DNA from: Paucihalobacter ruber
GTDB lineage: Bacteria; Bacteroidota; Bacteroidia; Flavobacteriales; Flavobacteriaceae
NCBI RefSeq assembly: GCF_006494535.1
Contig: NZ_VHIQ01000003.1
Location: 479,063-543,062 of the forward strand
Direction: 5' to 3'
Length of the DNA: 64,000 nucleotides
The translations under genes were made by a program, and so were the position numbers. Within the stretch, counting starts at the first letter, position 1; each line of letters opens with the position of its first letter. Positions 10,801 to 19,205 of the stretch are shown piece after piece. The notes below the pieces were generated by a model, which saw nothing but the letters and a program-made list of their open reading frames with translations, ran no database searches and was not told the DNA's origin.

Positions 10801-13800
10801 GAAAAGAGAAAACAAACCATTAATAGCTATGTAATTGAACTCAATAACTCGAAGAAAACCATTGCCATTCCGGTAAATAAAGGTGATGAAGGCGGATTTT
10901 CAATTAATTACAGTTACGCTGCCTTCAACAGTTTTGACAACGGCAGTTTGGTTATAAATGTACCCTATCCTTCAACCGATTTAAATATTGAAACCCTTGT
11001 ATTTAGAGACAAACTGCAACCGGGAACTAACGAAACCTGGCAATTTAAAATAAAGGGTCCAAAAGGGGAAAAAGTAAGTGCCGAACTGTTGGCAAGTATG
11101 TATGATGCATCTTTAGATCAGTTTAAATCGCATAACTGGACGTTTAATCCCATTTCAAAACCCACCTATTACGCCAAACAAACCCGCTGGTCGCAATTGA
11201 GTTTTGGCACCAAGAATTTAAGGGTTTACTTACCCAATTATAGTATGAGTTATCCCCAACAATCGTATGATGCGTTGAATTGGTTTGGGTTTTATTTTGG
11301 ATTTAATAGTAAGAATAATTACAGACTTAAAAACATGGCACAAGCACCTGTCCAACTAAATGAAAGTACTGATGGTTTAGAAATGGCAATTGAAGAACTG
11401 GAAAATAATCCAAGATTAGATGAAGTAGTAGTGACAGGATATGGGAGTCCAATAACAAAATCGATTGATAGTATTCAAAATGAATTAGATTTCTCAACGG
11501 TCAAAATCAGAAAAAACCTCGAAGAAACCGCCTTCTTCTTCCCACACCTTCAAACCGATGCCGATGGGAATGTGAGTTTCAGTTTTACCTCACCCGAGGC
11601 TTTAACACAATGGAAGCTCCAATTGTTAGCGCACACCAAAAATTTAGAAAGTAGTGTAACAACCCTTCAGGCCGTGACCCAAAAAGAATTGATGGTGATA
11701 CCCAATGCACCGAGATTTTTACGTCATGGCGACCAAATTACCATCAGCGCCAAAATTGCCAACCTGAGCACGCAACAATTAACAGGCGACGCGGTGTTAC
11801 AATTGTTTGACGCTTTTACAGAAAAATCAATAGACTTAGACTTAGGAAATATAAATGCTGTTAAAAGTTTTACAGTTGATGCCAATGGCAACACCAATGT
11901 ATCTTGGGACATTACAATTCCAGACACTGTTGATGCCGTCCATTATAAAATTATTGCCAAATCGGGCGATTTTAGTGATGGCGAGCAAAATGCCCTACCG
12001 GTATTGTCAAACCGAATGTTAGTGACCGAAACCTTGCCTATGTGGGTAAAAAGCAACGAAAGCAGAACCTTTGTGTTAGACAAATTAAAAAACAATACCT
12101 CAAACACCTTAAAACATCACAAACTTACGCTGGAAATTACCTCAAACCCGGCTTGGTATGCGGTGCAGGCACTGCCCTATTTAATGGAATATCCATACGA
12201 TTGCAACGAACAGATTTTCTCAAGATTCTACGCCAATGCGCTTGCAAGTTTCATAGCAAATTCAAACCCAAGAATAAAAGAGGTGTTTAACCAATGGGCG
12301 TCACAAGATGCCTTGATCAGCAATCTAGAGAAAAATGAGGAACTCAAACAAATTATCATTCAAGAAACACCGTGGCTGAACGAAGCACAATCTGAAACAG
12401 AACAAAAAAAGCGCATAGCCTTACTCTTCGACTTGAATAAAATGACCAATGAACTCGAGGTGGCGCAACGCAAATTAGAAAACAATCAACTGGGCAATGG
12501 TGCCTGGTCTTGGTTTGAAGGTGGTAGAGAGAACAGATTCATTACCCAACATATCATTACTGGTTTTGGCCATTTAAAACATCTTAATGTGTCGGCTCAA
12601 GATAATGAGAACATGATTAGTCAGGCAGTATCTTATTTAGATAATGCCTTTGTTAAGGAATATCATGACCTTACAAAATTTAACGCCAATGTAGATCTTA
12701 GTAAAGACCACTTAAGCTACACGCAATTGCATTATTTATATATGAGAAGCTTTTTCCCTGACATCGAAAAAAGCAAAGAAGTAAAAGATATTACTAACTA
12801 TTATTTAGGTCAAATAGAAAAGTATTGGTTAAAAAGATCATTGTATGCGAAGGGATTAATGGCGCTCATCACCCATAGAGCCGAAAAACCTGTAGTTGCC
12901 GATAAAATTTTAAAATCGCTCAAAGAAAATGCCATTATTAGCGATGAATTAGGCATGTATTGGAAAGAAAACACGGCATCTTGGTATTGGTATCAGGCAC
13001 CGGTAGAAACTCAGGCCTTGATGGTGGAAGTTTTTTCAGAAATTGAAAACAACACCAAAACGATTGATAACCTTAAAATATGGTTACTTAAAAATAAGCA
13101 AACCAACAGCTGGAAAACTACCAAATCTACCGCCGATGCGGTTTATGCTTTATTGCTACAAGGCAGCGACTGGTTAAGTATTACCGATGCTGTTGAAGTA
13201 ACCGTAGGAAACCAATCTATCAACCCTGCCACTATAGACGCAGTAAAAGTTGAAGCCGGTACCGGTTATTTTAAAACGTCTTGGAACACCAACGATATTA
13301 AGCCTGAGATGGCCGAAGTTTCATTGAAGAAAAAAGGCGAAGGTATTGCCTGGGGAAGTCTGTACTGGCAATATTTTGAGGATTTAGACAAAATCACATC
13401 TGCTGAGACAGGTTTAAAATTAACTAAAACCCTATTCTTAAAATCAAATACAGCCAAAGGTGAAGTGATTACCGAAATTAAAGATAACAGCGTGTTGAAA
13501 GTTGGTGATTTAATAAAAGTAAGGATAGAATTACGCAGTGATCGCGACCTAGAGTTTATTCATTTAAAAGATATGCGCGCAGCAGGATTAGAACCGGTTA
13601 ATGTGATATCGAGTTATAAATGGCAAGACGGTTTGGGCTATTATGAAGCCACCAAAGATGCGGCTACCAATTTCTTTATAGACTTTTTGCCCAAAGGTAT
13701 ATACGTATTTGAATACGATTTAAGGGTTAATAATTCGGGTAATATGAGTAACGGCATTACTACCATTCAAAGTATGTATGCACCGGAGTTTAGCAGTCAT

Positions 13801-13839
13801 AGTGAAGGCATTAGAATAAACGTAAAAGGCGACAATTAA
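7819..13839 (+). CDS. Alpha-2-macroglobulin family protein with thioester motif
   Basis: This very large protein (2006 residues) has a signal peptide ending near residue 19 and no lipobox. Macroglobulin MG-type beta domains are recognisable, including the FTDRSIYRPGQTVHFKA segment near 590 and the ETAFFFPHLQTDADG segment near 1235. The thioester motif CNEQ is intact at Cys1462-Gln1465, followed by an alpha-helical, Trp-rich region (GAWSWFEGG). Bacterial members are thought to trap attacking proteases in the periplasm. An unusual segment at about 1150-1225 carries DEVVVTGYG (1201-1209), a signature normally seen in SusC-type TonB-dependent receptors. It is monocistronic by context. Confidence 0.93.
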   Translation: MPYLRIALIIMIFTGITNAQNNNYDKLWEEVTKLENDGLTQSASKVVDRIWQQAEKENNEQQLIKCLIYQSKYTLILQEDAELNIIHKFKNKINKSKVPTKNLLEYMLADLYWQYFKQNRYKFYNRSTTDGKPSDDFRTWDLSTLFNEIHSHFQKALHQPETLQKTSLNAYESLLIKVPNSELYRPTLFDLLAHGALDFYKTPESSINQPADKFLIDRESFFEDAKTFSELKITTTDTTSLQHNALKIYQQLIKFHLNDTNKLALVDADIQRLQFVYQNAVKDNKDQLLKASLEKAIGQNTGEISGLYQFELAALYYKQGNTYNPQTNNEHRWKIKESLEICNTISAINSNSLSSKKAEVLKQQILQTQLSIKTEQFLPLDKNTFSLVTYRNIETLDFSAIKISQEQLEIFNKTYRKDNQYSFIKALKPTETWQAKLPNENDYQQHSTEIVIPKLENGLYIVFAERANDPETFAFSTIQLTDLALTSKWTQTEEIFQIINRNNGKPIVGAAIDISYKEQYNLPLKYQTYTTDKNGEFKLFKSDKQYRDLNFVVSYQKQTAYFGNSFVGEQSKPGKKEIDYQSFIFTDRSIYRPGQTVHFKAIVIKTENDKSEVVPNQIVEIILYDTNDDELTTLQLKTNEFGSVSGSFILPSNTLTGEFSIEIDADDIDIYHEVYFSVEEYKRPKFEANFQPITETFRVNDSIKVTGEAKAYAGSNITNAKVQYRVVRTVQFPRWYGFRPPYYAQSQEITFGETQTDANGKFDVMFKAIPDESVDKTHQPVFTYEVTADITDINGETRSTQTIVKVGYHAMTAAILVNSELEKGDKNHDIAIQTNNLNGQFVPAKGNIKIYKLQEPETVTRPRPWLAPDLPSLTEAEFKTLFPHDIYSNPNSAETPKTALVFEQSFDTGNSKSIKLGNIKKWLSGDYVIELESEDNFNQTVKTSAFFKVFGKDDKTVSEKKLFEIYTNNNVYQPDDFVMLTIGSAANITVTIDIEKRKQTINSYVIELNNSKKTIAIPVNKGDEGGFSINYSYAAFNSFDNGSLVINVPYPSTDLNIETLVFRDKLQPGTNETWQFKIKGPKGEKVSAELLASMYDASLDQFKSHNWTFNPISKPTYYAKQTRWSQLSFGTKNLRVYLPNYSMSYPQQSYDALNWFGFYFGFNSKNNYRLKNMAQAPVQLNESTDGLEMAIEELENNPRLDEVVVTGYGSPITKSIDSIQNELDFSTVKIRKNLEETAFFFPHLQTDADGNVSFSFTSPEALTQWKLQLLAHTKNLESSVTTLQAVTQKELMVIPNAPRFLRHGDQITISAKIANLSTQQLTGDAVLQLFDAFTEKSIDLDLGNINAVKSFTVDANGNTNVSWDITIPDTVDAVHYKIIAKSGDFSDGEQNALPVLSNRMLVTETLPMWVKSNESRTFVLDKLKNNTSNTLKHHKLTLEITSNPAWYAVQALPYLMEYPYDCNEQIFSRFYANALASFIANSNPRIKEVFNQWASQDALISNLEKNEELKQIIIQETPWLNEAQSETEQKKRIALLFDLNKMTNELEVAQRKLENNQLGNGAWSWFEGGRENRFITQHIITGFGHLKHLNVSAQDNENMISQAVSYLDNAFVKEYHDLTKFNANVDLSKDHLSYTQLHYLYMRSFFPDIEKSKEVKDITNYYLGQIEKYWLKRSLYAKGLMALITHRAEKPVVADKILKSLKENAIISDELGMYWKENTASWYWYQAPVETQALMVEVFSEIENNTKTIDNLKIWLLKNKQTNSWKTTKSTADAVYALLLQGSDWLSITDAVEVTVGNQSINPATIDAVKVEAGTGYFKTSWNTNDIKPEMAEVSLKKKGEGIAWGSLYWQYFEDLDKITSAETGLKLTKTLFLKSNTAKGEVITEIKDNSVLKVGDLIKVRIELRSDRDLEFIHLKDMRAAGLEPVNVISSYKWQDGLGYYEATKDAATNFFIDFLPKGIYVFEYDLRVNNSGNMSNGITTIQSMYAPEFSSHSEGIRINVKGDN

Positions 13840-13854
13840 CTTGCCGCCTTTTAC
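13822..13854 (+). terminator. Terminator overlapping the macroglobulin stop codon
   Basis: A perfect 10-bp inverted repeat (GTAAAAGGCG at 13822-13831 and CGCCTTTTAC at 13845-13854) encloses the stop codon in a 13-nt loop. The convergent gene starts its stop codon only about 20 bp further, so this hairpin may serve both strands. Confidence 0.65.
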
Positions 13855-13874
13855 TAACTGTTGTAACTTATGGT

Positions 13875-14660
13875 CTACTCTTCTACCGCTTCATCAAGTG
13901 CCTCTATTTGCTCTTGATAGTCGGCTTCGTCGAGGTTTTTCTCTTTGATTTTTCTGTTTTCGCAACGGCTGCACAAGTTGGCTATGTTTTTTAACTCTCT
14001 GGCTTGGGCCACTGAACCTTCAAAAATTTCGGTAGTTCTATCGGTATTGATATAAGAACAATCGTTATATAAATGGTAGACAGTTCCTGATTTGGTCCAA
14101 TACACAAAGTTAGAGCCTTGCAACCATTCAACACGTCTGGTCTGTTCGGTATATTGCTCTATCGATGGCGGATTAAAATCAAATCCGGTAACTCCGGCTA
14201 TAACTAAAGCTACCACGGCAATACTGCCTACAATTCCTTTTTGTTTACCGTCTAAATTTTTGCTGGTAAAAATAAAAATCACCAATGGTAAAAAGGCAAT
14301 AATGGCTACCACCATGCCCAACTGACTTTGCATAAAGAATTTAAATTTATCCTTTTCAGATGCAGGATCAAGTCGGTTTGACTTTTTCCAAAGTACAGCG
14401 CCAATGATGGCAAAAATTAAATCCACTACAATTAGTATAATCAACCAGGTCATGTTAACCGGTGGCTTAAACAGCAAGGTAATGGCAAATATTTGCGCAG
14501 CAATAGCTAAAATCCATGAAATCACCGCAAAGGTGCGTAACTGATTGGCTTTCCCTTTGGCTTCTGCTGTTGGGACAAAGGTTGTGGTTGTGGCTTGGTG
14601 CGAAGTGTTGTCACCACCCGAAACACGCGTCACTTTTTTGTTTGGTTTGTTAGTTTCCAT
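13875..14660 (-). CDS. Four-helix membrane protein with C-terminal Cys motif
   Basis: This 261-residue protein is not a family I can name. After a polar Thr-rich N-terminus come four membrane segments (about 43-63, 71-91, 113-133 and 143-160). A soluble C-terminal module reads VYWTKSGTVYHLYNDC. It contains His196, Cys201 and a CxxC pair at 230-233 (CSRC), followed by a highly acidic tail. The spacing of His/Cys residues resembles small metal-binding or Ada-like zinc modules found on membrane proteins. Metal binding is an inference. It is convergent with the macroglobulin gene. Confidence 0.78.
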   Translation of the reverse strand: METNKPNKKVTRVSGGDNTSHQATTTTFVPTAEAKGKANQLRTFAVISWILAIAAQIFAITLLFKPPVNMTWLIILIVVDLIFAIIGAVLWKKSNRLDPASEKDKFKFFMQSQLGMVVAIIAFLPLVIFIFTSKNLDGKQKGIVGSIAVVALVIAGVTGFDFNPPSIEQYTEQTRRVEWLQGSNFVYWTKSGTVYHLYNDCSYINTDRTTEIFEGSVAQARELKNIANLCSRCENRKIKEKNLDEADYQEQIEALDEAVEE

Positions 14661-14838
14661 AGTTGGGATAATTAATGTGCTTGCTAAAATACATTTTTTA
14701 TCATAAATTACAGATGAAAAAAAGTAATGGTTAAATAACGGTATTTTGAACTATTAATTGACCTCTTTTGTAAGTAATATGTCAACATAACGACTTAAGC
14801 ATTACATCAAATGAATTACTAACTAAACAATCAAAATT

Positions 14839-15210
14839 ATGAACTCGAAACTTTTTTTAATTTTAAGAATTTTACTAGGTCTTTTTGTTTTAGTTTTTGG
14901 TCTTAATAAGTTTTTCAACTTTATGCCAATGCCCGAAATATCTGAAGATGCAGGCGCATATTTTGGCGCTTTAATGAATGCTAAAACCTTAGTTTTAGTA
15001 GCAATCGTAGAGATTATAGCAGGCTTAGCTTTTATATTTAATAAATATGGCGCTTTACTAGCTCTCATTTTAATGAGTGTTTCGATTAATGCTGTATTAT
15101 TTCATTTAACTTTAGATCCCGGAGGTATTGGTGGCGCGGCCATGTTATTAATTTTAAACATAGCGGTACTCTTTGGTTATAAAGATAAATATCAGTCTCT
15201 TTTGAAATAA
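14839..15210 (+). CDS. DoxX-like membrane protein
   Basis: This small integral membrane protein (123 residues) has four hydrophobic segments. The N-terminal pattern LRILLGLFVLVFGLNKF is typical of the DoxX/DoxD-like family. Family members have been linked to thiosulfate:quinone oxidoreductase subunits and to redox stress complexes, but most are uncharacterised, so no reaction is assigned. It stands alone on the plus strand, with a terminator right after it that also touches the stop codon of the convergent lipoprotein gene. Confidence 0.85.
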   Translation: MNSKLFLILRILLGLFVLVFGLNKFFNFMPMPEISEDAGAYFGALMNAKTLVLVAIVEIIAGLAFIFNKYGALLALILMSVSINAVLFHLTLDPGGIGGAAMLLILNIAVLFGYKDKYQSLLK

Positions 15211-15224
15211 AAACAATTTAGTTT

Positions 15225-15255
15225 ACGGCTAAAGATTTTAATTTTTAGCCGTTTT
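15225..15255 (+). terminator. Terminator after DoxX-like gene
   Basis: A 9-bp stem (ACGGCTAAA at 15225-15233 with TTTAGCCGT at 15244-15252) is followed by TTT on the plus strand. The 3' arm overlaps the end of the convergent DUF4136 gene. Confidence 0.65.
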
Positions 15256-15783
15256 CTTTGGTGGGTAACCAGACAAAATCTTATCAACTAATTTCAAAAA
15301 ATCCAATTGGCGTTTTTCGGGTGAGGCATTTTGCTTATAAGCGCCTCTGGCAACGGCTTGCCAAAAAAGTGTTCGTCGGTCTTTGTCGAGAAATTCTAAA
15401 ATAATGACCCTTCGGGTAGTATTTTGACTTACCGGAATACCTACGCTCATACCCCCACCCATATTACCACCGGTACCACCAATGCCAACACCAAAGCCTC
15501 CGTCTTGAGCCACTTCGTATAATTCAGACTGTATATCAACAAAAAAATCGGGCGTATCAGACATTTCATAACCCTTGGCTTTAAAGACTGTAGTGATGGC
15601 TTCCTTAAAGCGGTTTTCGTCTAATTCGCTCATACCACTTTCAATATCGTCAAAGAAATTATAGGTTTTGTATTGCGAAAAATCGGTTCTGTGTTCGTAG
15701 TCGTAATTAATTACCGGTCCGCACGAAAAAAAGCATATTACAAAAACAAACTGGAGCAAGGCTTTCATTTTCATCATTTTCAA
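15238..15783 (-). CDS. DUF4136-like lipoprotein
   Basis: This 181-residue protein has a lipoprotein signal: a hydrophobic stretch followed by CFFSCGP, with the lipid-anchored Cys near residue 21. The opening of the mature part (DFSQYKTYNFF), the PDFFVDIQ segment and a Gly/Met-rich turn before a beta-rich end fit the DUF4136 family. These are envelope lipoproteins of unknown function. Several in-frame ATGs at the start (15783, 15774, 15768) make the exact N-terminus uncertain. The stop codon lies inside the shared terminator hairpin. Confidence 0.82.
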   Translation of the reverse strand: MKMMKMKALLQFVFVICFFSCGPVINYDYEHRTDFSQYKTYNFFDDIESGMSELDENRFKEAITTVFKAKGYEMSDTPDFFVDIQSELYEVAQDGGFGVGIGGTGGNMGGGMSVGIPVSQNTTRRVIILEFLDKDRRTLFWQAVARGAYKQNASPEKRQLDFLKLVDKILSGYPPKKTAKN

Positions 15784-15890
15784 TTTTATTATAAAGATAA
15801 TAATTTAGTTTCAGATAAAAACGACGGCCGTTCAACAAGTTTATTCTTGAGAACGTATACCAATATTATGGCGTATTAGACAAAAAAAAT

Positions 15891-16595
15891 CTATTTTTTA
15901 TCAATGGTCTTAGTTAAAGCCGAAGAAATGATCCCGGTTGGTATGGCTACGATTCCCAAACCAATTAAAAGAATAAAAAATGTAAATACTCTGCCACCAA
16001 CTGTAATTGGATAAATATCTCCATAACCAACTGTTGTGAGGGTTACGATGGCCCACCACAAACTAGAAAATATGGATGAAAAATTTTCGGGCTGTGCTGC
16101 ATTTTCGAAATAGTAAATACCAACGGCCGACAAATAAATAAGTATTAGAGTAACAAATAGAAATAGTAATATTTCTTCTTTGGCGGTTTTAATAGCATTG
16201 GTAAAATGCCTGATGGCCCGATTGTACCGCACCAATTTAAACACTCTAAATAACCTGACAAATCTGAGCGTTCTCAAAGACCTTAAATCCACTCCAAACG
16301 ATAAGTAAAAAGGCAGAATTGCTAATAAGTCTATTATTCCAAAAAAGCTAAAAACAAACTTGAACTTATGGTCAGCTACATAAATTCTGAGAAGGTATTC
16401 AGCAGTAAAAATAACAACACAAACAATTTCGATGATTTGCAGCCAATATTGTGTGCTTTCGCTTAAATCAGGTAAGGTTTCAATGGAAAAGGCAATTAAT
16501 GAAATAATAATTAGAAGCTGAATGCTTAATGACACAAATCGGCTCCATTTGTTTTGGGACGCATCATCCAATAATAATTTTATTTTTGCTTTCAT
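15891..16595 (-). CDS. Voltage-gated-type potassium channel
   Basis: This 234-residue ion channel subunit has six predicted membrane helices. The S4 voltage-sensor helix has regularly spaced arginines (R105, R108, R111, R114, R117, R123). The pore loop carries the K+ selectivity filter TVGYGD at 188-193. Length matches small bacterial Kv-type channels that assemble as tetramers in the inner membrane. The C-terminus ends soon after S6, so no RCK/TrkA regulatory domain is fused. It lies directly downstream of obg with a gap of only about 35 bp, so read-through from obg is likely. Confidence 0.9.
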   Translation of the reverse strand: MKAKIKLLLDDASQNKWSRFVSLSIQLLIIISLIAFSIETLPDLSESTQYWLQIIEIVCVVIFTAEYLLRIYVADHKFKFVFSFFGIIDLLAILPFYLSFGVDLRSLRTLRFVRLFRVFKLVRYNRAIRHFTNAIKTAKEEILLFLFVTLILIYLSAVGIYYFENAAQPENFSSIFSSLWWAIVTLTTVGYGDIYPITVGGRVFTFFILLIGLGIVAIPTGIISSALTKTIDKK

Positions 16596-16630
16596 TGGGT
16601 ATTTAGTTGAAATTTCTAAATACTAAATAA

Positions 16631-17629
16631 CTAATTATTGAGCATTTGCCAAAGTTTATCTTTTAGTTCGGTAATACCCATATTTGCGGCCGATGATATA
16701 AACATGTAAGGTACATTGAGCGTTTTGTCAAGCTCTTGTTTGAGCTCGGCTTTAAGTTCTTCGTCTAATAAATCGGATTTTGAAATGGCAATAAATCTGT
16801 TTTTATCTAACAACTCAGGATTATAGCGTTTTAATTCGTCTAATAAGATACGATACTGCTCGACAATATCTTTGGCATCTGCAGGTATTAAAAAAAGTAA
16901 AGTTGAATTGCGTTCAATATGTCTGAGAAAATAATGGCCTAAGCCCTTGCCCTCTGCAGCGCCTTCAATAATTCCGGGTATATCGGCCATTACAAACGAT
17001 TGGAAATCTCTGTATTCTACAATTCCTAAATTAGGTTTTAAAGTTGTAAACTCATAATCGGCTATTTTGGGCTTCGCTGAGGTTATTACTGATAACAGCG
17101 TTGATTTCCCCGCATTTGGAAAACCAACCAGACCAACATCGGCCAGCACTTTCATCTCTAATGTAATTTGTGTTTCCTGACCGGGTATACCGGGTTGCGA
17201 ATATCTCGGCGTTTGATTGGTAGATGTTCTAAAGTGCCAGTTTCCTCGGCCGCCCATTCCACCTTCAACAATAATTCTTTCCTCGCCTTCTTGGGTAATT
17301 TCAAATAGCACTTCACCGGTTTCGGTGTCTTTAACAACAGTTCCTAAAGGCACATCGATGTATTCATCTTTCCCATCGGCACCGGTACTTCTTGATTTAC
17401 TGCCATGTTCGCCATGTTCAGCTCTAAAATGTCTTTTAAATTTGAGATGATAGAGAGTCCACAAATTAGATTTCCCTCTAACTATCACATGTCCGCCACG
17501 GCCACCATCACCGCCATCAGGACCGCCTTTTTCAACATATTTTTCCCTGTGTAAATGCGAAGAACCTTTACCACCATTACCGGAAGTAACAAAAACTTTT
17601 ACATAATCTACAAAATTACCTTCGGTCAT
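16631..17629 (-). CDS. obg: Obg family GTPase (ribosome assembly)
   Basis: This is a 332-residue GTPase. The glycine-rich Obg fold occupies about 1-158, with repeats such as [12 protein letters not shown]. The G domain has the P-loop GFPNAGKST at 169-177, [16 protein letters not shown] (G3) and SKSD (G4). Obg/CgtA binds the 50S subunit and links ribosome maturation to stress signalling; it is usually essential. The C-terminal OCT domain found in some species is absent, as usual in Bacteroidota. A 7-bp hairpin lies just upstream of its ATG. Confidence 0.96.
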   Translation of the reverse strand: MTEGNFVDYVKVFVTSGNGGKGSSHLHREKYVEKGGPDGGDGGRGGHVIVRGKSNLWTLYHLKFKRHFRAEHGEHGSKSRSTGADGKDEYIDVPLGTVVKDTETGEVLFEITQEGEERIIVEGGMGGRGNWHFRTSTNQTPRYSQPGIPGQETQITLEMKVLADVGLVGFPNAGKSTLLSVITSAKPKIADYEFTTLKPNLGIVEYRDFQSFVMADIPGIIEGAAEGKGLGHYFLRHIERNSTLLFLIPADAKDIVEQYRILLDELKRYNPELLDKNRFIAISKSDLLDEELKAELKQELDKTLNVPYMFISSAANMGITELKDKLWQMLNN

Positions 17630-17635
17630 ATTTAT

Positions 17636-17653
17636 TTCCCGTGCAAACGGGAA
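17636..17653 (-). promoter_or_regulatory. Hairpin just upstream of the obg start codon
   Basis: TTCCCGT (17636-17642) pairs perfectly with ACGGGAA (17647-17653) around a 4-nt loop. It ends 6 nt before the obg ATG on the minus strand. No T run follows, so it is not a standard terminator. It could affect translation of obg or be a small palindromic repeat. Confidence 0.4.
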
Positions 17654-17714
17654 TCCTTTTATTAAGTTATTGAACTGTTGTCTTCTTTAGTAATAGAATT
17701 TAAAATCAAAAATG

Positions 17715-17933
17715 TTATTGTTGTGATTGCACTCGTTGTTGTCTCCCTATGGCAAAATATAAAATGGCTCCCAAGAGAGGTAACAGCAGTACAATAAGAA
17801 CCCAAACAATTTTATCATTTCCTCCAAATTGATTTTTCACAATACTGATCAATGCCAAAAGTGGAAGTAACAACACTAAAAATGATACTATTGTTAAAAT
17901 AACAAGTCCTGAACCCGGTGTTATAAAATCCAT
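17715..17933 (-). CDS. Small PLDc_N-type membrane protein
   Basis: This 72-residue protein has two hydrophobic helices separated by a short polar loop. The second half (IVWVLIVLLLPLLGAILYFAIGRQQ) matches the PLDc_N domain, the membrane anchor that precedes phospholipase D-type enzymes but often occurs alone. No catalytic part is present, so a reaction cannot be given. It lies between the hpt-adk fusion and obg on the same strand, with short gaps (35 and 85 bp). Confidence 0.78.
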   Translation of the reverse strand: MDFITPGSGLVILTIVSFLVLLLPLLALISIVKNQFGGNDKIVWVLIVLLLPLLGAILYFAIGRQQRVQSQQ

Positions 17934-17968
17934 GACATTTGGTTTTAATCGCTGAAAAATTTAGATGT

Positions 17969-19123
17969 TTATAGTTCGTTTATCACCTTACTCAAACGCG
18001 CTGTAATTTCTTCAATCGAACCTACACCATCAACTCCAAAATATTTATTTTTTGCTGCATAAAAATCTTTCAGGACAGCAGTTTTATTGTAATATTCGGT
18101 AATGCGATTTCTAATAATATTTTCATCGGCGTCATCGGGACGACCACTGGTTTTTCCTCTTTCATGCAATCTTTTTACCAATACCTCATCCTCTACCTCC
18201 AGAGCAATCATGGCATTAATTTGAGAGTCTTTGCGCTCCATAAGCTGATCGAGTGCTTCTGCTTGCGCTGATGTTCTTGGAAAACCATCAAAAATAAAAC
18301 CATTGGCATCCTGATTTTTTTCAACTTCGGCTTCTAACATATCAATGGTTAACTGATCCGGAACCAATTCACCTTTATCCATATAAGATTTGGCCAACAT
18401 GCCAAGTGCTGTTTCGTTTTTAATGTTATATCTAAACACATCTCCGGTAGATATATGAACCAGGTTGTATTTTTCTTTTAAAAATTCGGCTTGTGTGCCT
18501 TTTCCTGCACCCGGAGGTCCAAAAAGTACAATATTTGTCATGTATTGAGTAGATTTTAGTTGATATATTTCAGGTAAATCTCTGCCTAATCCGTTATAAT
18601 CCAAACCATATCCAACAATAAACTTATCGGGAATTTCCATGCCTACAAAGTGAATTTTAAAATCCTTGTTGTAAGCATCGGGTTTAAAAAACAAGGTGGC
18701 TATAATGAGTTGTTTGACGTTTTCGTTTTTAAAAATGCGATAAATTTCATTGAGCGTCCCACCGGTATCAATGATATCTTCAAGTATAACAACAGTTCTT
18801 CCTGATAAATCTTGAGTAAGACCTATTAAACGCTGAATGTCTTCGGTAGATTTTACGCCTTCGTACGATGCCAGTTTAATAAAAGTTACTTCGCACGGGT
18901 TGGGGTATTTTTTCACAAAATCGCTCACAAACATAAACGATCCATTCAGAATGCCAACAAACACAGGAACTTCATCTTTTAAGTCGGCAGCAATTTCCTT
19001 GGCCATCTTTGAAACCACCGCATCGAGTTTTTCAGCTGAAACAAATGGCTTAAACTCCAAATCGTGTAACTTTATCACTGAGTTTTGTTTTAAAAATGCA
19101 AAGATAATCATTTGTTTAAGCAT
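17969..19123 (-). CDS. adk: Hypoxanthine phosphoribosyltransferase-adenylate kinase fusion
   Basis: One continuous 384-residue frame encodes two purine enzymes. Residues 1-194 are a type I phosphoribosyltransferase of the Hpt kind, with the PRPP loop VVILEDIIDTGGTL near 111-124. This part converts hypoxanthine or guanine to IMP or GMP. Residues 195-384 form a complete short-LID adenylate kinase, with P-loop GPPGAGKGT near 202-210, DGFPR and GRPDD motifs, interconverting AMP, ATP and ADP. A Met (codon at 18541-18539) sits exactly at the junction, so a separate kinase could also be made by internal initiation. The start may be 19123 or the Met four codons later. Confidence 0.93.
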   Translation of the reverse strand: MLKQMIIFAFLKQNSVIKLHDLEFKPFVSAEKLDAVVSKMAKEIAADLKDEVPVFVGILNGSFMFVSDFVKKYPNPCEVTFIKLASYEGVKSTEDIQRLIGLTQDLSGRTVVILEDIIDTGGTLNEIYRIFKNENVKQLIIATLFFKPDAYNKDFKIHFVGMEIPDKFIVGYGLDYNGLGRDLPEIYQLKSTQYMTNIVLFGPPGAGKGTQAEFLKEKYNLVHISTGDVFRYNIKNETALGMLAKSYMDKGELVPDQLTIDMLEAEVEKNQDANGFIFDGFPRTSAQAEALDQLMERKDSQINAMIALEVEDEVLVKRLHERGKTSGRPDDADENIIRNRITEYYNKTAVLKDFYAAKNKYFGVDGVGSIEEITARLSKVINEL

Positions 19124-19158
19124 TTACGAATACAAAATCAGAATGTTTTACCAATAAG

Positions 19159-19189
19159 TTTTACAAGCAAGAATTGGTTTGTATTTTTG
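19159..19189 (+). promoter_or_regulatory. Probable purK promoter
   Basis: TATTTTTG at 19182-19189 is a full match to the Bacteroidota -7 consensus TAnnTTTG. A weaker TTTT element at 19159-19162 lies 19 nt upstream in the -33 position. The -7 element ends 16 nt before the purK ATG, giving a very short leader. Confidence 0.6.
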
Positions 19190-19205
19190 CAACAAATAGT
19201 GATTA

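Noticed and set aside
11340..11500. A broken TonB-dependent receptor inserted into the macroglobulin gene
   Set aside because: The frame is open throughout, only nine residues match the plug signature, and the A2M domains continue on both sides.
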